Shown here: positions 32,338 through 50,329 of the stretch, piece after piece
How the letters are laid out: each line of letters begins with the position of its first letter
Position numbering within the stretch: position 1 is the first letter of the stretch
Assembly (NCBI RefSeq): GCF_017654505.1
Contig: NC_054543.1
Span: forward strand, 20,968,976-21,032,975
Source: Polyodon spathula
Taxonomy: Eukaryota; Chordata; Actinopteri; Acipenseriformes; Polyodontidae
Direction: 5' to 3'
Length of the DNA stretch: 64,000 nt
The notes under the pieces: generated by a model
What the model saw: only the letters and a program-made list of their open reading frames with translations
Told to the model about the DNA's origin: nothing
The model's database searches: none
Made by a program: the position numbers and the translations under genes

Positions 32338-33420
32338 GTTTGTGAACCCCTTAGGATTTTCACATATTTCACATATTTCAAACATAAAATGTTATTAGAT
32401 CTTAAGACCTAATAATAGATAAAGATAACCTGATTAAACAAATGACACAAAAACATGACACTTTTTCAACATTTTTTTTTTTATCCATAAATGATTCAAC
32501 AATCAATATCCATGTGTGAAAAAGTATGTGAAGCTTTAGATTCAGTAACTGGTGGCACCCCCTTGAGCAGCAATGGCTTCAACTAAGCGTTTCCTGTAAC
32601 TGTTGGTCAGTCTCTCATATCAGTTTTAAGGAATTTTGGCCCATTCATCCTTACAGAACTGGTTCAACTTGTGACATTTTAGGGCTTTCTTGCATGAACA
32701 GCTCGCTTCAGGTCCTGCCACAACATTTCGATGGGGTTTAGGTCCGATCTGCTTGTGTGTTTAGGATCATTATCTTGTTGCATGACCCAATTTCGGTTCA
32801 GCTTCAGCTTATGGATGGATGGCCCGACATTCTCCTCTAGAATCTTCTTTTCTGATAGCCGAGTCATGAACACTCACATCAGCCAAGGCGAGAGTGGCCG
32901 GCAGATTCTTAGATGTTACTCTGAGGTTCTCTGTGACTTCTTTGATGATTTTCCGGTTTGTCCTTGGAGACATTTTGGTAGGATGACCGGTCCTGGGTAG
33001 AGTGACTGGTCTTGAACTTTCTCCATTTGTAAAATGTCTGTCTGTCTGACAGTGGATTGTGGTGCCCAAAATCCTTGGAAATGATTCTGTAACTCTTTCT
33101 AGACTGATGAGAATCAATAACTGTTTTTCTTCTGAGGTCCTTGGAGATTTCTTTTGATTGTGGCATGATGTGTTTCCACACATCTGTATGGTGAAGACCA
33201 AACTCACAAAGTGTCTGATCTTTATATAGGGTGCGGCCTCCCAAACTCACCCCTGAAGATCTACCTAATTATTTAAAAACTTGATTCTAATTATCCCCTT
33301 AATTGAATTGATAAAACCAGGGGTTCCCTTAATTTATCACATACCCTGAATCTTAATTACTCATTGTTTTGTCTAATTCATACATCATTTTGTTTCAGAA
33401 GACATAGAACTGGTTAACAT
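32338..33420 (-). mobile_element. Tc1-like transposon, internally deleted
   Basis: The left end TTTGTGAACCCCTTAGGATT abuts the TA repeat. On the - strand an N-terminal transposase part (33180-32870: PRTNRKIIKEVTENLRVTSK and LADVSVHDSAIRK) is joined directly to a C-terminal part. That C-terminal part runs 32870-32690: GPSIHKLKLNRNWVMQQDND, PKHTSRSDLNPIEMLWQDLK. The catalytic centre around WTDES is missing, a deletion derivative. The right inverted repeat is too diverged to place; the end is approximate. Confidence 0.78.
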
Positions 33421-34164
33421 AAACCAGTGGCGGCCCTACCAGTTTAAATTAATAAGTAATAATAATGATCTAAATGAAACGGTAGCTACTATTTTTAACA
33501 TTACAATAATTGTTACCTGCATTACAACGCATTATTTCTCCCCCCTGCCACACACAGTAATGGGGTGGGAGGAACAGATCAGAAGCCTGCATTTCCAATT
33601 GGTTGTGGGGCGCTGAAGCCTTTCGCCCCTGGCGCACATGCGCAGTAGTGATTTCTCTTCACGTGTAAAGCACCCTATATTTGTTTTCCCTCTGCACTAA
33701 AAATAATATTTAAGCTTGGGGCGATATGGTTATTCATACTGTATTTATATCAAATGCTACTTATTTACATAGACTATTACTTATGTAGGCCTATTTATTT
33801 GAATATACTGAAATCAGTAGCCTAGTATCTCTGGTCATTTATATCACAGGTTTTCGTTTCAGTAATGTAATGCACAGTAGCAATTACGGGTGGATAACTG
33901 AAGAACAGTTAAATACAATACATTGAGTGTAAGTAGTATGTAATGTTTTTTATGTTATATGTGGATTTGGGAGCAGTTAAATACAGGGGTTATGGTCAGG
34001 GGATAAAATAAGAGTTGGTTCTCCGACGCAACACCCCTCTCAAAGTTCATCAGCCGCCATGATATAAACCCTATTGGTTATTTAAGAAAAGATTCAAGAA
34101 GGCTATAGTGGTAAAACTATTAATTATTACTCCATAATTATCATTGGGGTTCACAATTTTTTCT
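33421..34164. other. no gene recognised (interior of the Harbinger element)
   Basis: AT-rich, no coding signature. Could include the lost N-terminal transposase exon, but I cannot find it. Confidence 0.4.
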
Positions 34165-34301
<137 letters not shown>

Positions 34302-34794
34302 TATATATATATTCCAATAGAATACCGTACCAATAAAATATATCTTATTACTGTATATTGTACTTGTTCTCAACTGTATTGTGCTTTATATTTTGTATGA
34401 CTGTCAGTTATAAATAATATTAGCCTTAGCTGTAACTGGTTGTAACGTCGTGTTGAAGCTCATTCAGTAAACTGTGAAAGCAGCCTTTTTCCTGTCGCCA
34501 TAAGAGCCACTTCTTAACCGAAATGCTCTTTTGCTGTAGTTTGTGTTTTTCTTCATCTTCTAACAATTGAATTAATAGAAGTGCACTTACGGCCCTTTTT
34601 GTTTAATGGCTGCCATTTCAAACTGTTAATATACTGTTGATTCCAGTACCACATGATGTAGCTCTTAAATATGATTGGATATTGCTTGGATTAAAGGCAA
34701 TTTGTATTGAATGTGAGTTGCCTGTTCAATGTATGGTGTAACAGGTCAAATCCCCTGTGGTGACATCATAAGCAACACGTTGCTACAATTTATG

Positions 34795-34826
34795 TTGCCA
34801 GCACATTGACTCGTGTAACAAGTCCC
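34795..34826 (-). repeat. right terminal inverted repeat of the Harbinger element
   Basis: GTTGCCAGCACATTGACTCG followed by TGTAACAAGTCCC; complement of the left end at 24601. Confidence 0.8.
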
Positions 34827-34828
34827 TT

Positions 34829-34909
34829 AGACCGAAAACTTCCATTTTAGTCTCGTCTGACCACAAAACCTTTTTCCACATGTCTGCAGTATCATATACA
34901 TGCTTTCTC
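34829..34909 (-). pseudogene. Tc1-like transposase, continuation between two insertions
   Basis: The - strand carries the DETKMEVF-type segment just before the VKHGGG block, the expected continuation of 24370-24597. It is bounded by the Harbinger end on the left and an LTR-B fragment on the right. Confidence 0.75.
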
Positions 34910-35141
34910 TGTCACAAAGACGGCTGCAGTGGGTGACGTCAGACCAGAAACCAGGAACCAGGAAATAAACAACAGAGCGGTGGAGTTTGGTGAAGCTGAG
35001 CGATTGGTTTTGCTCAACGTTTAATAATGAAACAGACAGAAAGTAAAAGGTTGTAAAGACAAAACATATAGGATACGGCACTTTTGCCAAACAAACAAAA
35101 ACAAACTACACAGACAAACATGGTGAGCAGATTTAACATTA

Positions 35142-35202
<61 letters not shown>

Positions 35203-35372
35203 ACTTTCATCTCCAATCCCGTTCTCCACTGACCGATCACACAACCCCGAGTGAGTGAAAACATACTGCTTTTATGTAGCAGTACGAAGACTCGATTGCT
35301 AATCAATCATTCAATTGGATTCGCGGTACAACTGCAAGTGAATTAATAAAGTGCAATTTCCTGCTTGCCTGG
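34910..35372 (-). mobile_element. solo LTR fragment, family B copy 3
   Basis: Starts TGTCACAAAGACGGCTGCAG (LTR 3' end on the - strand) and aligns with 9599-9990 and the complement of 17500-17889. It breaks off at GTGCAATTTCCTG, losing the LTR's 5' 130-200 bases. It contains a (TTA)n expansion at 35132-35201 absent from the other copies. No target duplication is found, as expected after truncation. Confidence 0.85.
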
Positions 35373-35905
35373 TTGCTCAGTTTGGGAGGGCGACCTGATC
35401 TGGATAGTAGGATGCATCTTCCACTTCCTAATGACGGACTTCACTGTGCTGAGGGATAATTAGCACCTTTGAAATGTTCTTGTACCCTTCTCCTGGTCTG
35501 TGCCTCTTTACCCCTTTATCCCTGACTTGTTTCGAAAGCTCCTTGGTCTTCATGATTGCTTTGTTGGATCACTATGTGAGTTGCAGCTTGAAAGTCTTTA
35601 TATATCTGAGGGAAATTATTAAACCACTTTGAGTACACATAGCCTGAAACTAGCCTTATCTAATTTTGTGACCTTTCAAACAAATCATTTGCACCTGAGC
35701 TGATTTAGGGCTGCAGTAGCAAAGGGGTTGAATACTTTTGCAACAGAGATTAATCTGTTTTTCTCTGTAAATCTTATTTATTTATATTCTGTATGTATTT
35801 TTAACTTGATCAATGTGGAGTAGTTTGTGTAGATTCTCCACGTAAAGTCTAATTTGAAGGCATTGTGGAGTACGCTCAGATGCCAACAAAATGTGAAAAC
35901 TTTTG
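35373..35905 (-). pseudogene. Tc1-like element, N-terminal transposase and right end
   Basis: The - strand from 35553 reads MKTKELSKQVRDKGVKRHRP and GEGYKNISKVL, the helix-turn-helix start of a Tc1 transposase. The non-coding right end (35560-35905) contains the usual TTGCAAAAGTATTCAACCCC and ends near CACTGTGTGTG. Together with 34829-34909 and 24370-24597 it makes one Tc1 copy split by Harbinger and LTR-B insertions. Confidence 0.85.
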
Positions 35906-35911
35906 CAAACC

Positions 35912-35913
<2 letters not shown>

Positions 35914-36007
<94 letters not shown>
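35914..36007. repeat. (GT)n-(TA)n-(CA)n compound microsatellite
   Basis: About 32 GT, four TA and eleven CA units; the outer arms are mutually complementary. Confidence 0.97.
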
Positions 36008-36008
<1 letters not shown>

Positions 36009-36067
36009 ACTGTCTGAAGTTTTATAATCCAAAGCCCATCGCTCTTCAGTATTGCAATTTATGTGAT

Positions 36068-36703
36068 TACACTATGTAACACAATTTTTGTTCCTGGGTA
36101 GTGTTATTTCCTAATTGCTTATGCCTCAAAAGTATAGAAAATGGCTATTATTCCCCACAGACTTTGCTTTTGTGAACAGGACAGTGATATTTCAAAATAT
36201 CACCATTTCCAATGGGAAAACGGGCAAATGTGTGTCTTTTCGTTCACATGAAGTCAGAAAAAAACAACATATGAATCCAAATTAACATGTATTTTTACTG
36301 AAGTAATACAAAAATGACTACAAAAGATTTAGAAGTGAGTAGTTTTTCGAGATTTACGATTATACTGTAATATCCATTAGGTAATAAGAGTTGTATAATC
36401 GTAAATCTCGAAAAACTACTCACTTCTAAATCTTTTGTAGTAATTTTTGTATTACTTCGGTATAAACACATGTTAATTTGGATTCATATGTTGTTTTTTT
36501 CTGACTTTATGTGAACGAAAAGACACACATTTGCTCGTTTTCCCATTGGAAATAGTGATATTTTGAAATATCACTGTCCTGGTCACAAAAGCAAAGTTTG
36601 TGGGGAATAATAGCCATTTTCTATACTTTTGAGGCATAAGCAATTAGGATATAACACTTACTACCCAGGAACAAAATAAATAAATAAATAATTGTTACAC
36701 TGT
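36068..36703. mobile_element. large foldback element (about 636 bp)
   Basis: Two arms of about 300 bp are roughly 95% complementary. The left arm has TTGTTCCTGGGTAGTGTTAT and CCTCAAAAGTATAGAAAATG; the right arm has their complements near 36650 and 36630. Centre at 36369-36392. Outer ends are ACACTATGTAACACAA and the complement of ACACAGTGTAACAA. The right end has acquired an AAATAAATAAATAA slip. No ORF. The long arms point to a foldback DNA transposon, and the high arm identity to a young insertion or ongoing arm conversion. Confidence 0.88.
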
Positions 36704-36948
36704 GTTATCTGTCACAGCCCACGTTTTTTTTTTTTTCTAGCATGCACATTGTGCTGTTACACAATGATTTCTCCAGTTTCACTTTAACAGTTTGAGATAC
36801 TGTGATGTATTTTATTTCTTTTTTAAAAAAATCTGTGACCTTTAGGTGATGTTGTTTATTTTCATTTTCAAGTGAACTGTGGCATTAGGCACTATATTCA
36901 TACTGACTTTGGATACTGTTTTAATTCTGGAAACTGTGTTGTTGCCTA

Positions 36949-37014
<66 letters not shown>

Positions 37015-37700
37015 TCGCTAAATTGCTTGCCTTTTACGTTTTACGCTGTTCTGTGTATGGGTAACATGTTTATTTAATGTTGCTGTTGGGTCCTTAATAT
37101 GTAATTTTACATACTGATACAATACTTACCAGATTTAAAAGTATGTAGCTTACCGTATTACAGTCCACGTGTCCAGTCTTCTCTTTTGGCAAGCGATATT
37201 TTCAGAATCATACTTCTTATCTTGAAAATATGTGTACCAACAAAACCAACTATCTAAATGAAAGCTTAATTATTTTAAAACACAGTCATTTCAGATGTAT
37301 TTTGGAAATTGTATGTTTTTAGTGTTCCCTCAAAAACGGACAAGTGTTGGAACGGGCCAAAATGAAATAATCAGGTATGCGTCACGCTCATTTAAACGAC
37401 ACTGAAGTCAAAATGTCATATGTTAATTAATTAGCTATTTTGAGTGCGTTTTTAATTGTAGCCACTAGATGGCACAACACACACATTTATGATGCTTTCT
37501 TGCCCCTGCAGTGAGTAACTACTAGTATTGGGTTTACTAAAAAGAGTCCAGCCCACGACTTACTGAGCTTGAGTTTAAATAAAAAGAAATACATTTATCA
37601 GGACACCATCAATCAAATTAAAGTGTAACCAAACTGCCTAAATTATGCTGTAATGTTGAATTCTCTGATTATAATATATATTGTGTAGGTGATATTATTA

Positions 37701-37739
<39 letters not shown>

Positions 37740-39175
37740 GTGAATATATACATTCCAAATAATGTTATACTTAAACACACGTCCGTACACATACATATGT
37801 GATGAATCTAAAGCTTATCTCATATTGTATCTTTTAAACTGGTCGCGTTGTGCTCTCCTGTCTATGCATGAAGATTCTATTTGGAACTCAGCAAGTACAC
37901 TGATATTCTTGTCACACTTGATTGCCATAGTTGTGTGGTGCTATATTTAAAATATAAATGAAACCTTTTATTCTGTCATAAGTTATTTAAAACAATTGCA
38001 TTTTTTCTAATCAAGGAATCTGATTCGTGGTAACTACTTCATAACATTCCAAATGACAAATAGTTAATCAAGAATAAAATGCATTTATTTCGGTACACGG
38101 AAAGCAGTATAGACTATATTTCCATATGTGTATATGCACATACATTGTAGGTTATTCGGACCCTTTTACAAGATATAAGATTAATATGATAACCAGATTT
38201 GTTTTGAATGGCAATACAATTTGTAACAGGAACCGTGTCGGGGATTTAACACACAAAGCGTGTCATTATCGAACTCATCGTTAATTCAACACATATATTA
38301 CTCAGTGTTAAGAAGATTTTCAACCTGTTCTATAGGATTTGTATCCATGAAGTGCAGCTTAAAGTAATTTTCTATGATTTAAGGAACTTTTGAATACGGC
38401 CTTTTTCATTTAGCAAAATATAAAGTAAAATAAAATAAAAGAGTTGTTGCTTAATTAATTGTCTACAGTGTAAAAAAATATGATTATTGAAATGTATTTT
38501 TGTAAGTGTTCAAATCAACCTTTATTTAACAACTAAGAAAATAATACGAATGAATATGCTTATTAGGAATCTACATAGATTTAAAGCCATATCCAACTGT
38601 TTCTGTGTTTCAGTGTCTGTTTATTTAATAGATTCTTGACTTAGGTGGTTAGAATAACAAGCTATATATATATAAATTGGTCCTCTTAATTGCAAAGGAG
38701 GCGTTTTGTATGTCAATATAAGGGGAGTAATAAACACTTTCAGTAATGTTACAGAATTTCAACAAATTGTTTAAGCTTCACACCAGCAAATCAGAACAGC
38801 ATGACAAAAAAAAAAAAAAAAAAAAAAAAAAGAAACCACATGACTTATTTTGTTATATTTCCTAATATAACTCGCTTCCATTATTCAGGCACGCTCGAGC
38901 TCAATAAAGTGTGACAGGTTTTGTACTTTTCTAGAGGTTAGATTGGTCTCATGCTTTACCATATATTACCGAGTTACAACTGCCTTTAACGATTTCCCAG
39001 GCAAACTTAAAACTATTTACCATTATTTAAGGCTAATATAGTGCATTAAATAGCATATTTAAGGAACTAATTGTTCCTCAATAGCTAGTAATTTGCGTCC
39101 ATTGGAAACCCTTACCTGGTTTTATTATTTTACTGTCTGTATTAAAATTATATATATATATAATTTCCGTTCACT

Positions 39176-39234
<59 letters not shown>

Positions 39235-41420
39235 TGTTGTATATAAAAAATAAGTAGTTATTTGTGCGACTTTGTAAATACACTAATAGTTAATAAGAGA
39301 GCACTGGTGTAGAGTTGTAATGTATTTTAATGTTCATATTTAAATGTTCATATACCATCTCTTTATCTTCGCTCTCTCATCAGTAAACTTTTACACAATG
39401 TGTAGCCTAACGATAACATGAGCTAAGTCCACTAAACACATCTTTCAGTTCTTCAGTGTCAAGGTGTAACCCCGACTGTTTACAACATATTAGCATAGTA
39501 AAAGGCCCGCCTTGTAACACAGTCTCTGATCCAATCTGGACACTTGCATGAGAGGCTATGCATCATATAAGGAAATGTAGTTGGAAATCTGTACAGAAAA
39601 CACAAGTTGAAATGTGAGATTAACTTTGTTTAGTCTTAACATTATCGCAGTTTGTAATATAGCAGTATAAGGATTGTGGTTTCACGAAAATACGAAATTG
39701 TATTAGAACGTCTTTAGCGACAGTTTTCAATCTAACATAAAACGAGTATGAAAGACAGCTGTCAAAAATATATGCCGTTATTGGTAATGCAATCAAAGTT
39801 ATCCTTCAATACTTATTATTCAGGCAGTGATAGTTGCAGTAATATAATTTAATGGCAATCGTGTTTGATGTAAAGGTTATCCTCAGAAGCATTGTGACTA
39901 AACCAGTTAGCACCACGGATTAAGCTTACTATAAATCAAGTAGCGTTTTAGATACAAAATGATGCCTCAAGACCCCCTGATATTGTTGTAACTTTTGTTC
40001 AGTGTGTAGTCTGGGAGAATAAATATACTGTGCCTCTCATTGCAGAGTTGTACAGATAGTGGCGATTTGGGGCAACTGACTGCGCAGTTGGTGTAAGCAT
40101 TACAATGCAGCGCTTTGTGCACAGCTTAATAAATCGTGTATCATGAATGTTTTGTTTCTCTACGCCATCATTTGGAATTTGTAAAAACTATTCATATTTT
40201 TGTGTATTAACAAAACGCGGTGTGAATGTTACAGATATAAAAAAAAACAAAATAAACATAATTTTTGGTGGATATGGAATCCATATAGGCAGTGTGGTTT
40301 CTGATGGTAAATTCGGGCCTTACTCATTAAAGTAGCATGTTTTTACGTGAAAATTATCATGGAAAAGTTACCTTATTCCTCTCTTTTTAAGCTTATAAAA
40401 TATTGTATTTATTCATATTGGGTAAAATATGGGCTTCTATTATTTAACATAATGGCTACATTTAAAATGTTGCATGATTTTAATAATCATAAGCATACAA
40501 GCCAAGATCCTCTTTCCCTTTCCAGAACGAAATTGGTAGAATTTACATGTCTTTTAAAATAATATGTCACAAGGATCTGTGTGTCAGGTACATTTATACG
40601 CGCATTGCATGCAAAATTCCTGGAAATCTTTGTTTTTATGTAGGAAAATTGAATGTCCATGCTGTATAAAGAAGTACGTACTGTATTCCTCAATTGCGCC
40701 TTTGCGCAAGTACAGTATGTTCGTGTGTTTTGCATCTCAGAAACAGTGCATGTGCGTATAGCTGATAAACCAAACTTTTTGGAGTAAAAAATTAAAAATC
40801 CCCAAAATCCCTGCAAGTGCTTTATTTAAAAGGAATGTAATTGAACAAAAACGGCTGACTGACTAATGGATAATAGAATATTAACTAGAAATAAACAATA
40901 AATAGCAGCCAGCTCTACCAGGATCTAATCATCCTCTTTCCAGGCCAATAGTAGCAGAGCCACCTTCAACCCCAAATTCATCCCAAAACGGGTGGTCGGA
41001 TAGAAAACGCGGAGTGAAATGGGAATACCAAGAGAAAAAAAAGAAACTATCATGAACAGCGCTTTGCAGACTTATATGGTTATAAACACATTCAATTTGA
41101 AGAAACCTTTTTGTTTCCGCAATAGCAATCGAGTCGTTCCTTTAGAAAAGGGAAGAGCATTGCGTTACAAATACACAGCACTCATTATAATATTAGCACG
41201 CCATTCAGTGGTTGTTTCGGTTTTCAGATATTGCACATTTTAAAATCATATACAGCCAAAGTAAAACAAATAAAAATGAATAAATAAATACATGTACAAC
41301 CTCGTATGTCTTGCTTCTTTAATCGACGTTCAATTGTGTACGATAGAAAAATAACGAAATAAAATGTAAAAAATGTGCCATTCATTATATAATATATAAT
41401 ATTAAAAGGACAGTAGTACA
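36704..41420. other. AT-rich upstream flank of emx2, no gene recognised
   Basis: No ORF resembles a protein and no transposon body is seen. Simple repeats: (TTA)n at 36951-37013 and 37687-37739, an A tract at 38806-38831, and (TA)n at 39178-39236. The rest is unique-looking DNA that may hold emx2 regulatory sequence. Confidence 0.5.
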
Positions 41421-41926
41421 TGTCAGCATAGACTTATTAAAGAATATATGTAGCAAAACTTGACAAATTCCTCCTCGCTTTTTACTGGCTCTGCTCTGTA
41501 TGTAAATTGCAGTAGGTGGGTATTAGGAGCGAATCCGTTCCGATTTGGTTGAATCTGCCTCTCAGTGTTCAGAGTTCCTTTTGACGCACTTAAAGAGTGT
41601 TCCCTCAACCTTAAGGCAAGTAATAGCAACCAATCATCAAGCCATTACAGGCTTCAGAGGAAGCTGTTTGTGTGATTCCAACCCTAATTAGGCTCGTGAA
41701 CTAACAAATCGTTCGCACAACTGGTAAAAAAACTGATCACATCCATGGATTGTCTGAGGACTAGGTGACCACCTTACAGAAGACTTTTTCATTTATACCA
41801 CAAACCTTTTTGTTGCTTTTCCATCTTAATCCTGCGACAAACTTTCACATTTTCCTGGAGTATTTTCTTTTAACGAGCTCGCCTGCTTATTTACTTGCGC
41901 TTGGGGATCTTTGACTGGTAAAAATC
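41421..41926 (+). promoter_or_regulatory. emx2: putative emx2 promoter and 5' UTR
   Basis: A repeat-free stretch directly upstream of the start codon. Visible elements are a CCAAT box at 41630-41634 (AACCAATCATC), a perfect palindrome CCTAATTAGG at 41683-41692 (two overlapping homeodomain cores), and CGACAAACTTTC near 41836. No good TATA box is placed clearly, and the transcription start cannot be fixed from sequence. Position and composition support the call; function is inferred. Confidence 0.5.
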
Positions 41927-46951
<5,025 letters not shown>

Positions 46952-47427
46952 GAACGAGTGATCACAAACTCCAGTAGCGTGCAGCTTTCAGGATCACACA
47001 AACAAGAGCGAGGTGTTACAGAATGAAAGTGTAAAAAAGACCATCAAAACCTTTGGAAAGCGCTGAGGAAATGAGACGTCCAAAACGTGGCACTGGGGCT
47101 GGCAGAACCGTGGCATGGATCTGTCAATCAAACCTCAAGCACCAAGACAAAATGATTGTCAGGTATTACATTGTATGCAGTCCACTTAAAAATCAAAAAC
47201 AGAAAAACAAAAACAATTCCAATTCATATTGGACATTTGCACTTCGGAGACCCCAATCTTAAAAATGAACGTTCCATACACGAAACCATTTTCTTTCTTT
47301 TTAAAGCTTGAATTGCATGCTATCTGTTTCCCCCAAACAGATATTAAAAAAGAGAATCCTTATGTTTTTATATATTTTTTTTTTATTATTATTTTTGCTT
47401 TAGGAGAGGTTTCTCTGTGCCTTGTGC

Positions 47428-47462
<35 letters not shown>

Positions 47463-47970
47463 CAATGTGCAGTTTTTAAATTGATTACTTCTGGTGTCAA
47501 CCAACTTGTTTGTGAATGCCATATGCAGTAGCAGTTCTTGCTTATAGGGTTTAAAACTAAAAAAAAAAAAAAAAAAAAAAACTGAACAGGATGTATACCA
47601 TGGATCAAATACTTTTACAAATAATGTTTATTGTTATGAAACGTATTTAGAAGTCCTTATTTTCGTCACCTGAAGCTTTACAAAGTTACCGTGATCCTTA
47701 GTGTGAATATCGCCCCTAACGTAAGCTGCCGCAAAGGACTGTCAATAGTTGTCGATGGCCATGACGGCAACGAGGTTTCAAGCACTGAGGTTATTCCATG
47801 TTTATAGAGGTACTCAAAGTGAATGATGTTGCTGTAACGTCCTCTTTTATCAGAATGTAAATATTGTTTGTATTTGTGTTGTTTGCTACAATTCTAGCAC
47901 AAAATATACTTCCAAGAAGTATGCCAGTGTCAATATTTTGTCAATAAAGATTTATCAATTATGCTGCTCA
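46952..47970 (+). other. emx2: putative emx2 3' UTR with poly(A) signal
   Basis: A canonical AATAAA at 47943-47948, about 1 kb after the stop, with a GT-rich stretch further on. The interval contains a T28 run at 47431-47458 and an A tract at 47560-47581. The cleavage site is not determined. Confidence 0.65.
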
Positions 47971-48126
47971 GAGTAACTCATGAGACTTTTTTGAGAAGAT
48001 TTCTTTTTTTTTTTGTTAATAGGTGTATGATTGTGAAGAATTATAATGTATTTTCAAACTCTGTGTTATTTTTATACAGCATTATTAATCCAAGCTTTGT
48101 GGTATATTATTTATGAATGAACAAGG

Positions 48127-48127
48127 A

Positions 48128-48222
<95 letters not shown>
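48127..48222. repeat. (TTA)n switching to (TAA)n
   Basis: About 13 ATT units (48127-48163) followed directly by about 19 AAT units. The two halves are complementary and can form a long AU hairpin if transcribed. Confidence 0.95.
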
Positions 48223-48223
<1 letters not shown>

Positions 48224-48616
48224 CTGCCGTTTATGGTTTACGACAAAGCGAGAATACAGCAAAACATTTCTTCTACAGAGTAACTGCTATGGCCCGCAGC
48301 CTTCGTTTCACTTCTTTCACGATGCAATTCAAATGTGTCCAGTCGTACGTGCTTGTTACCTGTTCGCATAGCTAAATTATTTTAAAAGTAAATTGCTGCT
48401 GCAGGTAGGAATAAACAATTTCTAAAAATGTGTGTGCATATTTTTTTCCATGTATTTTTCGAAATTAATTATATTATTTTAATGTATAGGCCTACTGTAT
48501 AATAAGATACACATGGGAATATATTATACAATTGCTAAGAGGACATTACTGCGTACAAACTGTAACATTAAAAGAATGTTGCTACCAATTTTTAGGTATA
48601 TAAAAGCCTTTTTTTT

Positions 48617-48638
48617 GGGGGGGGGGGGGGGGGGGGGT
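48617..48638. repeat. G-homopolymer
   Basis: TTTTTTTT followed by about 21 G; prone to sequencing-length error. Confidence 0.9.
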
Positions 48639-48689
48639 GGTTGTTTTTTCATGCTTCATTTGCTTCTGATCCTGATAGACTGCATTAAT

Positions 48690-49020
48690 CAGTTTTATTT
48701 CCATTGACAGAGGAACCACGTCTGCTCTGTTCCCGCTACAAAGAGTCCTGCTAGCTTTTGTGAAAGTGCAAATCAGTTAGGCAATTATCATACGCGTAAT
48801 ATGATGGGGAAAGTGTTTGCAGCGCCCAGTGCTTCGCTTTAATCTCTTAATCCACATATCCGAGGGGGGGGATTGGACACAATTTAGGACAATCCGACTA
48901 CCCCTTACACTGTGATAAGGGAAGGTTACAATGTGCCGCGAAAATAGCAGCTTTGTTTTATATCGTGCCCCAGACTGGCATTATTAGACTATACATGCAC
49001 GTGCTGCACGGTCTTCCAAA
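48690..49020. promoter_or_regulatory. candidate conserved non-coding block downstream of emx2
   Basis: Repeat-free sequence with GGCAATTATCATACGCGTAA and a CTTTAATCTCTTAATCC segment (TAAT cores). No ORF. Call rests on composition and position. Confidence 0.3.
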
Positions 49021-49106
49021 ATATGTATAAAACATGGTTTTTGTTTTTGTAGTTTACCCTTATCCCTACTCTTATTTTCAATCAGCATATATCATCAGTA
49101 TCTCTA

Positions 49107-49180
<74 letters not shown>
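49107..49180. repeat. (TA)n microsatellite
   Basis: About 36 TA units with one TAATA slip. Confidence 0.97.
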
Positions 49181-49182
<2 letters not shown>

Positions 49183-49559
49183 GAGCTGTTTAATCCTATT
49201 AAGTTGGCCTATACTAACATTAAAAGACATGTGCTTTGACAGAATTTGTTTAGACAGTAATAAACCGTTATCTGTGAAGTGCGGCGATATTTGCATGTAG
49301 GCTTATAACCGGTCACTATAGGTTGGTCGCAGTCTTGTGTATCGACCTCTGTCAATATTAAACTTCAATATAAATTCCTGCGGCGGTTGTCTTTCATTTT
49401 CCACAATAAAACACTATCAGCAAATGGCAACAATTCCCAACCCAAGTTAAAAATATTTTTGTTTAATAGTAAAATAGTTTTCCTTAATTGTTTCACAACT
49501 TGATAAAGAAGCTTATTTTTTTTACAACCAGGGGGAAACACGTAAAGCGTTCTGTGCGC

Positions 49560-50090
49560 TATAACAGCAACACAAATCTTCAGAGAATACCATTAGCTTT
49601 GAAAACCACCTAAAAGCTTTATTACAAACCCAGCTTTGAAATAGGGGGATTAGGAGACTGAAAGGGTCCCACAATAGTTAGAAGAAAAGGTTTCATGCTA
49701 ATGAGGTTAATGCCCTTTGTATCTCAGAACTGCACAACTTCATTACTCGCTATCTCAGGCTGCACCAAGCAGCTCAGAGCGCTGCAATCCGCTCCAGCTT
49801 CCCCTTCCTTGCCTAAAGAAGGATTTGATAGCAGCTCTGTTCAATCTAGATAATTATATCTTTTCAAGTTGGAATTAAGATAAAGAGAGTGCATGAAAGG
49901 CGGTGAGCCTTGATCCACTGCAAACAAATTTGGCGCACTTTCTCCGCTCTCCCTGCCTCAATGGGCAGGACAGAACCCGCTCATTAGTGTCTCGTTTCCC
50001 CTTATTCGTTTTTCCTCATTTAAAGGCGTCTGCAACCAGTTTTACATCTTAAATGTAGATCATTAGTCTAAATAATAAAGTATGTTTTAA
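49560..50090. promoter_or_regulatory. candidate conserved enhancer block 3' of emx2
   Basis: The longest repeat-free, non-coding stretch near the gene. It has TGCTAATGAGGTTAATGCCC, TCTAGATAATTATATC (GATAA and TAATTA cores), GGAATTAAGATAAAGAG and CGCTCATTAGTGTCTC. Dense homeodomain and GATA-type cores resemble developmental enhancers, but conservation is not testable here. Confidence 0.4.
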
Positions 50091-50329
50091 AAGAGAAATC
50101 GTCTGATGTAAAAAAAAAAAAAAAAAAAAAGTGAAAGAAATGACTGGACCTTTCTATAGAAATGTTGAATAATTTACAATGATGGCTTGACGTGTTTTTT
50201 AGACCCTAGTCTAGTCGTACTCAGCTTCCCACAGCCAAAACTAAGCACTTTATATTAAAAAAAAAACCAAACAAACAAACAAACAAAAAAACAAAAAAAA
50301 ACATTATACGTAGTCATAATCAAGGCCTG

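Noticed and set aside
35014..35244. poly-Asn, poly-Leu and poly-Ile ORFs over TTA/TAA repeats
   Set aside because: Pure microsatellite translation; also at 6836, 36879, 48117, 56644 and 58467-58679.
40487..40816. 109-residue - strand ORF upstream of emx2
   Set aside because: Cysteine-bearing but matches nothing I recognise, has no conserved motif and lies in AT-rich flank.
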